A stretch of 64,000 nt of DNA from Phycisphaeraceae bacterium (lineage in GTDB: Bacteria; Planctomycetota; Phycisphaerae; Phycisphaerales; SM1A02): assembly GCA_019636735.1 (NCBI GenBank), contig JAHBWY010000001.1:310001-374000 (forward strand). The letters are read 5' to 3'. Positions 15,593 to 23,665 of the stretch are shown in pieces (within the stretch, counting starts at the first letter, position 1; the number at the start of each line of letters is the position of its first letter). Position numbers and translations under genes: made by a program. Under the pieces are notes generated by a model. That model was not told the origin of the DNA. It ran no database searches and was given only the letters and a program-made list of their open reading frames with translations.

Positions 15593-18580
15593 TCAGGTCT
15601 TTCCCGCCGTCGCTTCTCGACCGGGCTTCTTTCCGCCGTCCTTGCCGGCGCCGCGCGGTGCGGCGTGCTCCTTCGAGTCCGCTGTATTGGCGGCGGAGGT
15701 GGTGCCAGTCGTGGCTGGCGGAGCACCCGGCGCGGGCACTGCTTCGGCCCAGATGCGCTCCTGCTGCTGCATGTGCATCTTCGCGCTGCCGACAGCGGGT
15801 GAAGGGGCGTTGCCGCGACCGATGAAGGGAAGATCGCGCCCCAAGCGATCGAGGAACATGCTTCGCACGAAGGGATAGGCACCCTGGTTGCGCGGCTCCT
15901 CCTGCACCCAGACGACCTCCGCGCCCGGGTATCGAGCGATCTCCGCCGCGACGAGATCCTCGGGGAATGGCGCGATCTGCTCAACGCGTGCAATGGCAAT
16001 GTCCACCTTCAGGCGGTTGCGGCGCTCGATCAGTTCGTTGGCCATCTTGCCGCAGGCGAAAATGAGGCGCCGCGCCTTCGCGGGATCCACCGTGCCGTCG
16101 CCGATGACGCGCTGGAAGGAGCCCTTCACGAATGCGTCGAGGGGGCTCGCCGACATCGCACTGCGGAGCTGGCTCTTCGGCGTGAAGACGATGAGCGGCT
16201 TGCGGAAGTTGCGCTTCATCTGCCGGCGGAGCAGGTGGAAGATCTGCGCGGCGGTGGTGGGGAAGACCACCTGCATGTTGCCTGCGGCATAGAGCTGGAG
16301 GAAGCGCTCGAGACGAGCGGAACTGTGCTCTGGCCCAAGGCCCTCGTAGCCGTGCGGCAGCAGTAGCGTGAGTCCGCTCGCGCGATGCCACTTGAACTCG
16401 GCACTGCCGACGAACTGGTCGATGATGACCTGTGCCCCGTTGGCGAAGTCGCCGAACTGCGCCTCCCAGACGATGAGCATGTTCGGATCAACGAGCGAGT
16501 AGCCATATTCGAAGCCCATGCACGCAAGCTCGGTGAGCGGGCTGTTGTGGACACAGAGCTTCGCCTGATTCGGTGCGAGGTTGTTGAGCGGAAGGTACTG
16601 CTCGCCGCTCTTCTGACAGTGATTCACCGCGTGGCGATGGCTGAAGGTGCCTCGCTCGACATCCTGCCCGGTGAGGCGGATCGCATGTCCCTCGAGCAGC
16701 ATCGATCCGAAGGCAAGCGCCTCGCCGAGCGCCCAATCGACACCGCTCTCCCCGCCGAGCTGTGATCGCTGCCGCAGGATCTTGGCGACGGTCTTATGCA
16801 CATCGATGTGATCAGGTGTCGAGCCGATCGTGGAGGCGATGCGCTCGAGAGTCTCCATCGGCACGCCGGTCTCGACGGGCTCATCGTGGTAGTGGCCGAC
16901 CATGCCGGACCACTGCGCCCGGAAGGGAACCACGGAAGGATCGACGGGGCTCGACTTCGAGCGCGTCTGCGCCTCGTCCATCTCCTTGAGGAAGTCCTTG
17001 TACATTTCCTCGAAGTCGGCGGCGTTGATCACGCCCTCCTGCTCGAGTTGGGCCCGGTACTTCTTCACCACGGGGACCTGCTTGCGAATGCGCTGATACA
17101 TCAGCGGCTGCGTGAACGACGGCTCATCGGCCTCGTTGTGGCCATTGCGCCGATAGCACCACATGTCGATGATGACATCGCTCTTGAAGGTCTGGCGATA
17201 CTCGACCGCCAGCCGCGCCACCCACGCGCACGCCTCGGGATCGTCGCCGTTGACATGGAAGATCGGCGCATCGGCCATCTTCGCGATCTCGGTGCAGTAG
17301 ATGCCGCCAAAGCTGTCGCGCTGATCGGTGGTGAAGCCGAGCTGATTGTTGATGACGACATGAATCGTGCCGCCGATGGTGTAGCCCGCCAGGCGCGACA
17401 TGTTGAAGCACTCGGCGATAATGCCCTGGCCGGCGAACGCCGCATCGCCATGCATGATGATGGGGACCACCTGCGCACGGCTCTCGGTGTCACCCTTCAG
17501 ACGCTGTTTGGCGCGACAGCGCCCGAGCACCACGCTCGTCACGAACGCGAGATGGCTCGGATTGGGCGCGAGCGTCAGGTGCACCGGCTCGCCGGTCAGC
17601 GTGACATGCTCGCTTGAGTAGCCCGCGTGGTACTTCACATCGCCGCCGCCGTCGAGGAAGTCCTCCGTCCAGGTCTCCTCGAATTCGGTGAAGATCTGGT
17701 CGAAGCGCTTGTGGAGCACATTCGCGAGCACATTGAGGCGCCCGCGATGAGCCATGCCAAGCGCGAACTCCCGGATTCCGAGTGTCGGACCGTGCTCGAT
17801 GATCTGGTCGAGCACGACCAGCAGGCTCTCGCCGCCCTCGACTCCGAAGCGCTTCATGCCGATGTAGCGCTTGTCGAGGAAGCTTTCGAAGGCATCGGCG
17901 GCAATCAGGCGCCGCAGCATGTGCTGCTTCTGCTCGGTGCTCCAGACCGGTCGGTTGCGCACCGCTTCCATGCGCTTGCCGAGCCAGCGTCGCTTGTCTC
18001 GATCGGCAAGGTGCATGAACTCCACGCCGATGCGACGGCAGAAGGTCTCTTCGAGAAGGTTGAGAATCTCCGACAGGGGCGCCGGGTTCTCAAGCGGCAG
18101 GCTGCCCGGGTCGAAGCCACGCTGAAGGTCGGCGTCGTTCAGGTCGAAGCGATCGAGCGTGAGCTGCTCGGGGAAGGGGCGCTGCGTGCCGAGTGGATCG
18201 AGGTCCGCAGCGAGGTGCCCGAGGTCGCGGTAGTTGTAGATGAGCGAATCGACCTTGCTCTGCCCGCCGCGCGCGTGCATGAGCGAGTGTGCAGAGGCCT
18301 CCCCGGAGGGCTTGGTGGGAGCGCCGTCGGTGGCGGCCGGCGGTCGGAGCACACCGAGGTCGAAGCCCTGGAAGAAGATGCGCCAGTGCTCCTCAACGGA
18401 GGAGGGGGCGCCCTTCCACTGCTCGTAGAGACTTTCGATGTACTCCGGCGAGAAGGCGTTGATGGCGGACGAGGTCGACGAGGCATGCGCGGCAGGTTCG
18501 CCGCGGTCGGGATGGGCAGGGGTCACGGGCGCTCTCGGGTGCGGACGGATCCGGCTTGGAATAAGCTGATTCCGGGCCAT
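15593..18580 (-). CDS. sucA: 2-oxoglutarate dehydrogenase E1 component
   Basis: Thiamine-diphosphate-dependent E1 of 995 residues. The N-terminal E1o motif is INAFSPEYIESLYEQW, the core contains HRGRLNVLANVL, GDAAFAGQG and NNQLGFTT, and the C-terminal domain includes VWEAQFGDFANGAQVIIDQF. It decarboxylates 2-oxoglutarate and passes the succinyl group to SucB lipoate. It is longer than typical (about 930) because of an N-terminal Pro/Ala extension and a ~55-residue Ala/Gly/Lys-rich C-terminal tail (from about residue 940) with no recognisable fold. The ATG at 18580 is followed immediately by coding sequence, and the 211 bp upstream is shared with a divergent MBL-fold gene. Confidence 0.96.
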   Translation of the reverse strand: MARNQLIPSRIRPHPRAPVTPAHPDRGEPAAHASSTSSAINAFSPEYIESLYEQWKGAPSSVEEHWRIFFQGFDLGVLRPPAATDGAPTKPSGEASAHSLMHARGGQSKVDSLIYNYRDLGHLAADLDPLGTQRPFPEQLTLDRFDLNDADLQRGFDPGSLPLENPAPLSEILNLLEETFCRRIGVEFMHLADRDKRRWLGKRMEAVRNRPVWSTEQKQHMLRRLIAADAFESFLDKRYIGMKRFGVEGGESLLVVLDQIIEHGPTLGIREFALGMAHRGRLNVLANVLHKRFDQIFTEFEETWTEDFLDGGGDVKYHAGYSSEHVTLTGEPVHLTLAPNPSHLAFVTSVVLGRCRAKQRLKGDTESRAQVVPIIMHGDAAFAGQGIIAECFNMSRLAGYTIGGTIHVVINNQLGFTTDQRDSFGGIYCTEIAKMADAPIFHVNGDDPEACAWVARLAVEYRQTFKSDVIIDMWCYRRNGHNEADEPSFTQPLMYQRIRKQVPVVKKYRAQLEQEGVINAADFEEMYKDFLKEMDEAQTRSKSSPVDPSVVPFRAQWSGMVGHYHDEPVETGVPMETLERIASTIGSTPDHIDVHKTVAKILRQRSQLGGESGVDWALGEALAFGSMLLEGHAIRLTGQDVERGTFSHRHAVNHCQKSGEQYLPLNNLAPNQAKLCVHNSPLTELACMGFEYGYSLVDPNMLIVWEAQFGDFANGAQVIIDQFVGSAEFKWHRASGLTLLLPHGYEGLGPEHSSARLERFLQLYAAGNMQVVFPTTAAQIFHLLRRQMKRNFRKPLIVFTPKSQLRSAMSASPLDAFVKGSFQRVIGDGTVDPAKARRLIFACGKMANELIERRNRLKVDIAIARVEQIAPFPEDLVAAEIARYPGAEVVWVQEEPRNQGAYPFVRSMFLDRLGRDLPFIGRGNAPSPAVGSAKMHMQQQERIWAEAVPAPGAPPATTGTTSAANTADSKEHAAPRGAGKDGGKKPGREATAGKT

Positions 18581-18791
18581 TCTACACGCCCCTCGAACTT
18601 CCCCGCATGGCTTCGGCGCGGAAGCTCGCCGACCGACGCGTTCACCGGATTCCCGGTCGAACGCGGTCGATCGAGACTCGTAGGAAGCCGCCCCGAGGTT
18701 CGCCTATCGGCCCGACGGCCGACCTCGGAGAGGTCACCCCCGGGGCGCGGCCCGGTCTCACCCGAACCCTCTTTACTGAAGCAAGGTCCCC

Positions 18792-20240
18792 ATGCTCCTC
18801 CGACAGGTTTACGACGATGCGCTCGCCCAGGCCGCCTGGCTGATCGGTTGTCAACGCAGTGGCGAAGCGATCGTGATCGATCCGGAGCGCGACATCGATC
18901 GATATCAGGCGATCGCCGCTCGCGAAGGGCTCAGGATCGTGGCCGTTGCCGAGACCCATGTGCATGCCGACTTCCTGAGTGGGGCCCGGGAATTCGCCGA
19001 GCGCTGTGACGCCACGATCTACCTGTCCGCGGAAGGGGGTACCGAGTGGACTCCCACTTGGATCACCGAGCCGCGCAAGGCGGGTGGCCCCGTGAAGCAT
19101 CGACTCCTTCGCGATGGCGACACCTTCTCAATTGGCGGCATCGAGTTCAAGGCGCTGCACACGCCCGGGCACACGCCGGAGCATCTCTGCTACCTCGTGA
19201 CAGATCGGGGCGGCGGGGCCGATCAGCCGATGGGCATGCTCAGCGGGGACTTCCTCTTCGTAGGGAATCTGGGGCGACCGGACCTGCTCGAATCCGCGGT
19301 CGGACGGGAGGGTGCGGCGGTGCCATCGGCACAGCGTCTCTTTGCATCGCTCCGCAAGTTGAACGACCTTCCGGAGTGGTTGCAGGTTTGGCCAGCGCAT
19401 GGCGCGGGCTCCGCGTGCGGAAAGAGCCTGGGCGCTGTGCCGCAGAGCACTCTCGGGTACGAGCGGCGCTTCAATGGCGCCATGCAGTCGGGCGGTAGTG
19501 AGGAGGCGTTCGTCGCCTCGATTCTTGATGGCCAGCCCGAGCCGCCGCTCTTCTTCGCTCGCATGAAGCGAGACAACATTCGGGGACCGCGCGTGCTCGG
19601 CGCCCTGCCGAAGCCGCAGGAACTCACCGTAGATCAACTGGTGGCGATCGACGGGGCCACAACCGCTGTGATTGACACCCGAGCGTGGGATGCCTTCCGC
19701 GCGGGACACCTGCGCAGGGCCCTCTTTCATCCGCTCGGCAAGTCCTTCGCGGTCGATGTGGGCTCCATGATGAGCGATGAAGAGCCCGTCATTCTGATCG
19801 TCGAGCGAGCCGGACTCGACGAGGCCATCCGCATGCTCGTTCGCATCGGGATCGATCGAATCGAAGGCTGGTTCGACGCGGCGCGTTGGCCAGAGGTGGT
19901 GCAAAGCGGCCACGCGTTGGCTCTGTCGCGCGAGGTGCCGATTGCGGCTGCGGCGGAGCGAGCCGGTGGCGGCGAGGCGTTCCTTCTCGATGTTCGCAGG
20001 CCCGAGGAGTTTGCCTCCGGTCACATCGAGGGGGCGACGCGCGTGGTGCACACGCGGGTGCTGGCGCACCTGCAAAGCCTGCCGAAGGAGCGAGAGATTC
20101 TCGTCGCATGCCGCAGCGGTGCTCGATCGGCGCGAGTCACCGCGCTCCTCGAGCGTCATGGCTTCCGGGTCACCAATCTCGCGGGCGGCATGCTCGCGTG
20201 GCCGAAGCCGGCACCGCAGGCCACAGCAGTTCGACGCTGA
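18792..20240 (+). CDS. MBL-fold hydrolase with two rhodanese domains
   Basis: The 482-residue protein has an N-terminal metallo-beta-lactamase fold with metal motif THVHADFLSG, HTPGHTPEH and GDFLFVGNLGRPDL. Two rhodanese domains follow, near 280-370 and 385-475. The architecture resembles persulfide-dioxygenase/rhodanese fusions (ETHE1/CstB type) acting on sulfane sulfur with a mononuclear iron. The first rhodanese lacks a Cys at its active-site loop (LIVERAGLDE); the second keeps it (CRSGARS). The metal motif has Phe where ETHE1 has a second His after Asp. A sulfide-detoxification role is likely; the exact reaction is uncertain. AAGG lies before the ATG. Confidence 0.85.
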   Translation: MLLRQVYDDALAQAAWLIGCQRSGEAIVIDPERDIDRYQAIAAREGLRIVAVAETHVHADFLSGAREFAERCDATIYLSAEGGTEWTPTWITEPRKAGGPVKHRLLRDGDTFSIGGIEFKALHTPGHTPEHLCYLVTDRGGGADQPMGMLSGDFLFVGNLGRPDLLESAVGREGAAVPSAQRLFASLRKLNDLPEWLQVWPAHGAGSACGKSLGAVPQSTLGYERRFNGAMQSGGSEEAFVASILDGQPEPPLFFARMKRDNIRGPRVLGALPKPQELTVDQLVAIDGATTAVIDTRAWDAFRAGHLRRALFHPLGKSFAVDVGSMMSDEEPVILIVERAGLDEAIRMLVRIGIDRIEGWFDAARWPEVVQSGHALALSREVPIAAAAERAGGGEAFLLDVRRPEEFASGHIEGATRVVHTRVLAHLQSLPKEREILVACRSGARSARVTALLERHGFRVTNLAGGMLAWPKPAPQATAVRR

Positions 20241-20260
20241 CTTCGCTGCGGAGTTCCTCC

Positions 20261-20827
20261 ATGGTCATGCGCCCCGCGATTGACGGCGACTTCGAGGCCA
20301 TCGCCGCGCTGACGAATCTCTACATTCGAGAGACTGCCATCCACTTCGGCGAGGTGCCGGTGAGTGCAGATGAGCTTCTCGATCTGCGCCAGCGCGATGG
20401 AGCGCACTTTCCCTATCTGGTGGCCATTGCCGATGAGAGCGATCGCGTGCACTCAACTGTGGAGCGGCAGGTCTCACCGTCGGCCGACTTCAACACGGTC
20501 CGCGCAGGCTGCGGCGGGCAGCTGCTCGGCTATGCAAAGGCGGGACCGTGGCGCACGCGCGCGGCCTATCGATTCACGGCCGAGGTCGGCATCTATCTCT
20601 GGCCCGAGGCCCAGGGCGCGGGGCGGGGAACAGCGCTCTACGGGGCGCTGATTGCCGCATGTCGCGAGGCCGGGTTTCATGCGCTGATCGGCGGCGTGAC
20701 CATTCCGAACGACTCGTCGATTCGCCTGCACGAAAGACTCGGCTTCGAGCGGATCGGGGTCTTTCCAGAGGTCGGATTCAAGTTCGGGCGCTGGCACGCC
20801 GTGGGCTTCTGGCAATTGCGGCTCTAG
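20261..20827 (+). CDS. GNAT-family N-acetyltransferase (phosphinothricin acetyltransferase-like)
   Basis: 188 residues from the ATG at 20261, which has GGAG eight bases upstream; longer upstream extensions overlap the MBL-fold gene out of frame and are not credible. The fold follows the PAT-type GNAT pattern: MRPAIDGDFEAIAALTN at the start, the acetyl-CoA loop EAQGAGRGTALY, then IPNDSSIRLHERLGFERIG and the terminal FKFGRW. It would acetylate a small amine such as a phosphinothricin- or methionine-sulfone-like compound, substrate unknown. A ~25-residue insert near 60-85 (ESDRVHSTVERQVSPS) lengthens it relative to usual PAT enzymes. Confidence 0.85.
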   Translation: MVMRPAIDGDFEAIAALTNLYIRETAIHFGEVPVSADELLDLRQRDGAHFPYLVAIADESDRVHSTVERQVSPSADFNTVRAGCGGQLLGYAKAGPWRTRAAYRFTAEVGIYLWPEAQGAGRGTALYGALIAACREAGFHALIGGVTIPNDSSIRLHERLGFERIGVFPEVGFKFGRWHAVGFWQLRL

Positions 20828-21137
20828 GCAGGCAGGCTCGGCCTGAAAGCGCCGGGGCTTCTCAAGAGCCACGGTGCGTCGGCATGGCCCGAACAACGAG
20901 GTTGCCGCCGAGCTCAACATGCAAGGCTCATCAGCGTATTAAGTCCTATAATACCTGTGCCACCGCCAGTCCTGCGCAGAATTTCCAATTGGATATTGAT
21001 ATGGATCAGATGTTCGGCTACATTGAGGTCTAGACCACAGCCGCTCGGCCAAGTGTGGTTCGCGTGGATTGCTCGCATCAGGGTGTTCCTGATTCAGGGC
21101 TCCGCCTGTTCGCCTAGTCCTTTGGAGGAGAAGAAGC
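20828..21137 (+). promoter_or_regulatory. Intergenic region with candidate -10 upstream of the PEP-CTERM gene
   Basis: This 310-bp gap is locally AT-richer than its neighbours. It holds a perfect TATAAT at 20947-20952 without a good -35 at the usual distance, an 8-bp palindrome CCAATTGG near 20990, and a very strong ribosome binding site GGAGGAG at 21124-21130, seven bases before the downstream ATG. If the -10 is used the leader would be about 180 nt. No credible small gene is seen. Confidence 0.4.
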
Positions 21138-21773
21138 ATGATCGTGTCAGTCAAGTCAGTGTCCGCAGTCGTTGCAGCCACCATGATGGTGGTCGGCAGC
21201 GCTTCGGCGGCGTTCAGCATTACGCAGGGCTCGAGCGCGCCGACCTATGGCACGGTGCTCGACTTCGAGAATGTCAGCACGGGCTTCTACGCCGCCAACG
21301 CATGGTCGAACCTCGGGCTTGCGAGCTTCACCGATGGTGCCAGCGGCGGATTGAGTGTCGTCGATGTGAGCGGCACTTCCCCTTGGGTGACGAGCAATGT
21401 GGCGGATGGATTCGCATTCGGCCTCTATCTCACCTTCGCCGACGATGCGACTGAAGCGTCCTTCCAGCTCTGGTCGTCTGCCGGCCCGCCCGGGCCCTTC
21501 GGCGGTTTGTCGGTCGTCCTGCTCGACGGGAATGGCAACTCAATCGATGGACTCACCGTAAGCACACCGGTGTGGGTCAACAATCCCAACAACGGATGGA
21601 TCAACATCACGACTTCGGGGAGCAGCACCTTCCGTGGCATCGCCATCTCATACGGCGGCTTTGGATTCCCCGCGCTCTATGCCGACAACTTCTCATGGAA
21701 CCTTGTGCCGACGCCGGGCGCCCTGGCGCTCCTCGGCCTTGGCTTCATGGGCTCGCGCCGTCGACTCGCCTGA
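21138..21773 (+). CDS. Secreted PEP-CTERM-like sorting-domain protein
   Basis: 211 residues. The N-terminus is a signal peptide (MIVSVKSVSAVVAATMMVV, cleavage near ASA-AF). The body is a beta-rich Gly/Ser/Asn domain of about 160 residues I cannot name; the C-terminus is PTPGALALLGLG followed by a short hydrophobic stretch and a basic end (SRRRLA). That tripartite tail is the PEP-CTERM type recognised by exosortases, in the PTP variant common in Phycisphaerales. It would be exported, processed and attached to surface polymer. No exosortase is in the window. Strong GGAGGAG before the start and hairpins after the stop mark it as a monocistronic, well-translated gene. Confidence 0.85.
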   Translation: MIVSVKSVSAVVAATMMVVGSASAAFSITQGSSAPTYGTVLDFENVSTGFYAANAWSNLGLASFTDGASGGLSVVDVSGTSPWVTSNVADGFAFGLYLTFADDATEASFQLWSSAGPPGPFGGLSVVLLDGNGNSIDGLTVSTPVWVNNPNNGWINITTSGSSTFRGIAISYGGFGFPALYADNFSWNLVPTPGALALLGLGFMGSRRRLA

Positions 21774-21780
21774 ACCGAAG

Positions 21781-21798
21781 GGCCTGCGTTCGCAGGCC
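21781..21798 (+). terminator. Hairpin directly after the PEP-CTERM gene
   Basis: GGCCTGC and GCAGGCC form a perfect 7-bp stem around GTTC, seven bases after the stop codon. No T-run follows immediately. Confidence 0.5.
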
Positions 21799-21813
21799 GA
21801 ATGAGCTCCTGAA

Positions 21814-21846
21814 GGGGGGCGGACACCTGTTCGGTGGTCGCCCCCC
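21814..21846 (+). terminator. Second, longer hairpin after the PEP-CTERM gene
   Basis: GGGGGGCGGACACC pairs with GGTGGTCGCCCCCC (14 bp with two internal mismatches) around TGTTC. Its G6/C6 base makes it very stable. Together with the hairpin at 21781 it forms a tandem transcription end; the downstream sequence is CTGTCCTT rather than a clean T-run. The remaining 240 bp to 22086 show nothing I can name. Confidence 0.55.
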
Positions 21847-22086
21847 TGTCCTTGCGCGACGAGTGACTGGGCGGGATCAGATCGCAGCGGTGGCCCAGTC
21901 CGAAGGTGTGTCACCGCGTCGATCACCACGGCTGGCTGGCGGCGGGGGACCTTCTTCGCGTCGTCAGTTGCATGACGGCCAGGCGCGCGACCACGAAGGT
22001 GGAAGTCCTCGACGGTGTCCTGAAACCACGACCTTGAGATCGGTTCTGACCGTGGCGCGCTGCGTCCGATCTTGGCGAGAGGTGGA

Positions 22087-23310
22087 TCAGCGCGACGGCG
22101 CTTCGGGCAGCTTGAAGCGCATCAAGATCGTCGAACCAAAGGGGGGGTGGGAGAGATCGAGACGGCAAGCCTTGAAATCATTGAATGACCACCCCATGCG
22201 CTTGGCGACAAAGTGCGCGATCTCGTTGTACTGAGGGACGCTTGGAGTGGCGAGCGCCGGCGGTTTCCCGGGCAGTGGCTCGACCGACTGCGGGACCGTA
22301 ATGGGCAGCAGGTCCTCTGGAACAGGGTCCTCGCTGGGATCGTGGAAGATGCCGAGGAAGGCCCGGACCTCGGGCTCGAGCACGAAGCCGAGCGACTCGT
22401 GGGCCACGAAGTCGAAGAGAAGCCGTTCCGTCGGTGTCGAGATGGTGGCACCGAACTCGCCGGTGGAGTCGAGTTCACTGCGGTACTTGGACGCCCCGGA
22501 CCTGACGCAATCTCCGACGAAGCAATCGACGGCGGCGGTGTTCCCCACCGGGCCCGGGGCGAGCAGCACATTGGTGCCCGAGGCGAGGTGCCGGATTTGG
22601 ACATCGCTCTCCGCGATGTTGCTGAAGTTGTGCATCAGCGGGGAGGACGCGCCTCCAGGTCCGGCCACTTCAAGAGAATGCCAGTTTCCTTGTGAGGAGA
22701 CGGCCTGTCCGTGACCCCACGCTCGGAGCTGGAAGATGGGCCATTGCACCGACGAGCGCAGCCGTCGAAGCCCGATCAAACCGCGAATGACGGCGAAGTC
22801 GATCTGGTCGGGCCTCTCCGCGTTGGGCGCCATGAACACGGTCATTAGTCGGGCCTTCGCTTGAATCCCGAGCAGTCCACTATTGCCGCGATAGGCGAGC
22901 TTGCGACTGACCGCCAAGTGATCGCCGCGCTCCGGAGTGAGACCATCGATGATGAGTTCGAGCGTTGCGCGGTCACCGACATGTCGAGAGACCGTCTGGT
23001 CGAGGAGCTTGACGGCATCACGCGCCCGCTTCAGCGTGCTGGCCTCCGCGCCCTTCTTTGCGATCGAATCGAGAAGAATCGAGAACGCACTTGAACCGGG
23101 CAGGCTCGGTACTGAGGTGAGCGGATCACTGGCCGTCAGGATCCTCGACACATTCCAAGCCAGAGTCTTGTTCACCCCGAATCGCCGCGAGACCTCCTGG
23201 GGCGCCTCGATATTCGCGCCGACGCTCGAATAGAGCTCACGCAGGGCGGCTCGGACTTCGTCAATGGCGGCTCGGCACTCGGCCTCGAATGGTGAGGTAT
23301 CGGTTGGCAC
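22087..23310 (-). CDS. Unrecognised 407-residue protein with HTH-like N-terminus
   Basis: I do not recognise this family. The N-terminal ~60 residues include PQEVSRRFGVNKTLAWNVSRIL, which has the spacing of a helix-turn-helix and could bind DNA. The remaining ~340 residues look like a mixed alpha/beta globular protein with no TM or signal peptide (segments such as AYRGNSGLLGIQAKARL and WPIFQLRAWGHGQ). The start lies in an AT-richer divergent region shared with the HAF-repeat gene. Codon usage is consistent with a real gene and no competing frame is better. A transcription regulator is possible but unproven. Confidence 0.7.
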   Translation of the reverse strand: MPTDTSPFEAECRAAIDEVRAALRELYSSVGANIEAPQEVSRRFGVNKTLAWNVSRILTASDPLTSVPSLPGSSAFSILLDSIAKKGAEASTLKRARDAVKLLDQTVSRHVGDRATLELIIDGLTPERGDHLAVSRKLAYRGNSGLLGIQAKARLMTVFMAPNAERPDQIDFAVIRGLIGLRRLRSSVQWPIFQLRAWGHGQAVSSQGNWHSLEVAGPGGASSPLMHNFSNIAESDVQIRHLASGTNVLLAPGPVGNTAAVDCFVGDCVRSGASKYRSELDSTGEFGATISTPTERLLFDFVAHESLGFVLEPEVRAFLGIFHDPSEDPVPEDLLPITVPQSVEPLPGKPPALATPSVPQYNEIAHFVAKRMGWSFNDFKACRLDLSHPPFGSTILMRFKLPEAPSR

Positions 23311-23342
23311 TGCGTTGGTTATCAGGCTTTATCGGATGCCTC

Positions 23343-23366
23343 GATTGCATGCTGCTTGCAGCAATC
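23343..23366. repeat. Inverted repeat upstream of the unrecognised regulator-like gene
   Basis: GATTGC..TGC and GCA.GCAATC form a 9-bp stem with one bulged A around TGCTT, about 35 bp upstream of the start at 23310. It could be an operator or a leader hairpin. Confidence 0.3.
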
Positions 23367-23476
23367 TAGGCAATTCACATGAATCCCTCGCACAGAGTGA
23401 GCAACGATGGTCCATGGATTCTATCACGCATCGTTGCGTTGTGACAGAACATTCTCACGAACTTCCAAATGGAAAC

Positions 23477-23504
23477 TTGTTTGAACGGATTGTCGGCCTA
23501 GAAT
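23477..23504 (+). promoter_or_regulatory. Candidate sigma70-type promoter for the HAF/dockerin gene
   Basis: TTGTTT (23477) and TAGAAT (23499, five of six to TATAAT) are separated by 16 bp in the AT-richer 355-bp region between the divergent genes starting at 23310 and 23666. The leader would be about 155 nt. The -35 is weak, so this is tentative. Confidence 0.4.
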
Positions 23505-23665
23505 CTCGTCGATTGGTCATGCGTTCCACGCCACGGGCGAAGCGTGTCGCGCCGACCACAACTCATGACCGAGTCCCAGGCCCTACCACCTTTCCAGAGG
23601 TCACGCCTCCCCGACGAAGCATTGGCGCTTCGCCTTCAGGCCTGACCGCACCCCAAGGAACATCA

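Noticed and set aside
20828..21137. Possible small ORF or riboswitch upstream of the PEP-CTERM gene
   Set aside because: Only a ten-codon ATG frame is seen and no conserved riboswitch fold is recognisable.
23264..23665. Upstream extension of the HAF/dockerin gene
   Set aside because: It crosses an AT-rich promoter region and the start of the divergent gene; the ATG at 23666 opens a signal peptide with a ribosome site.
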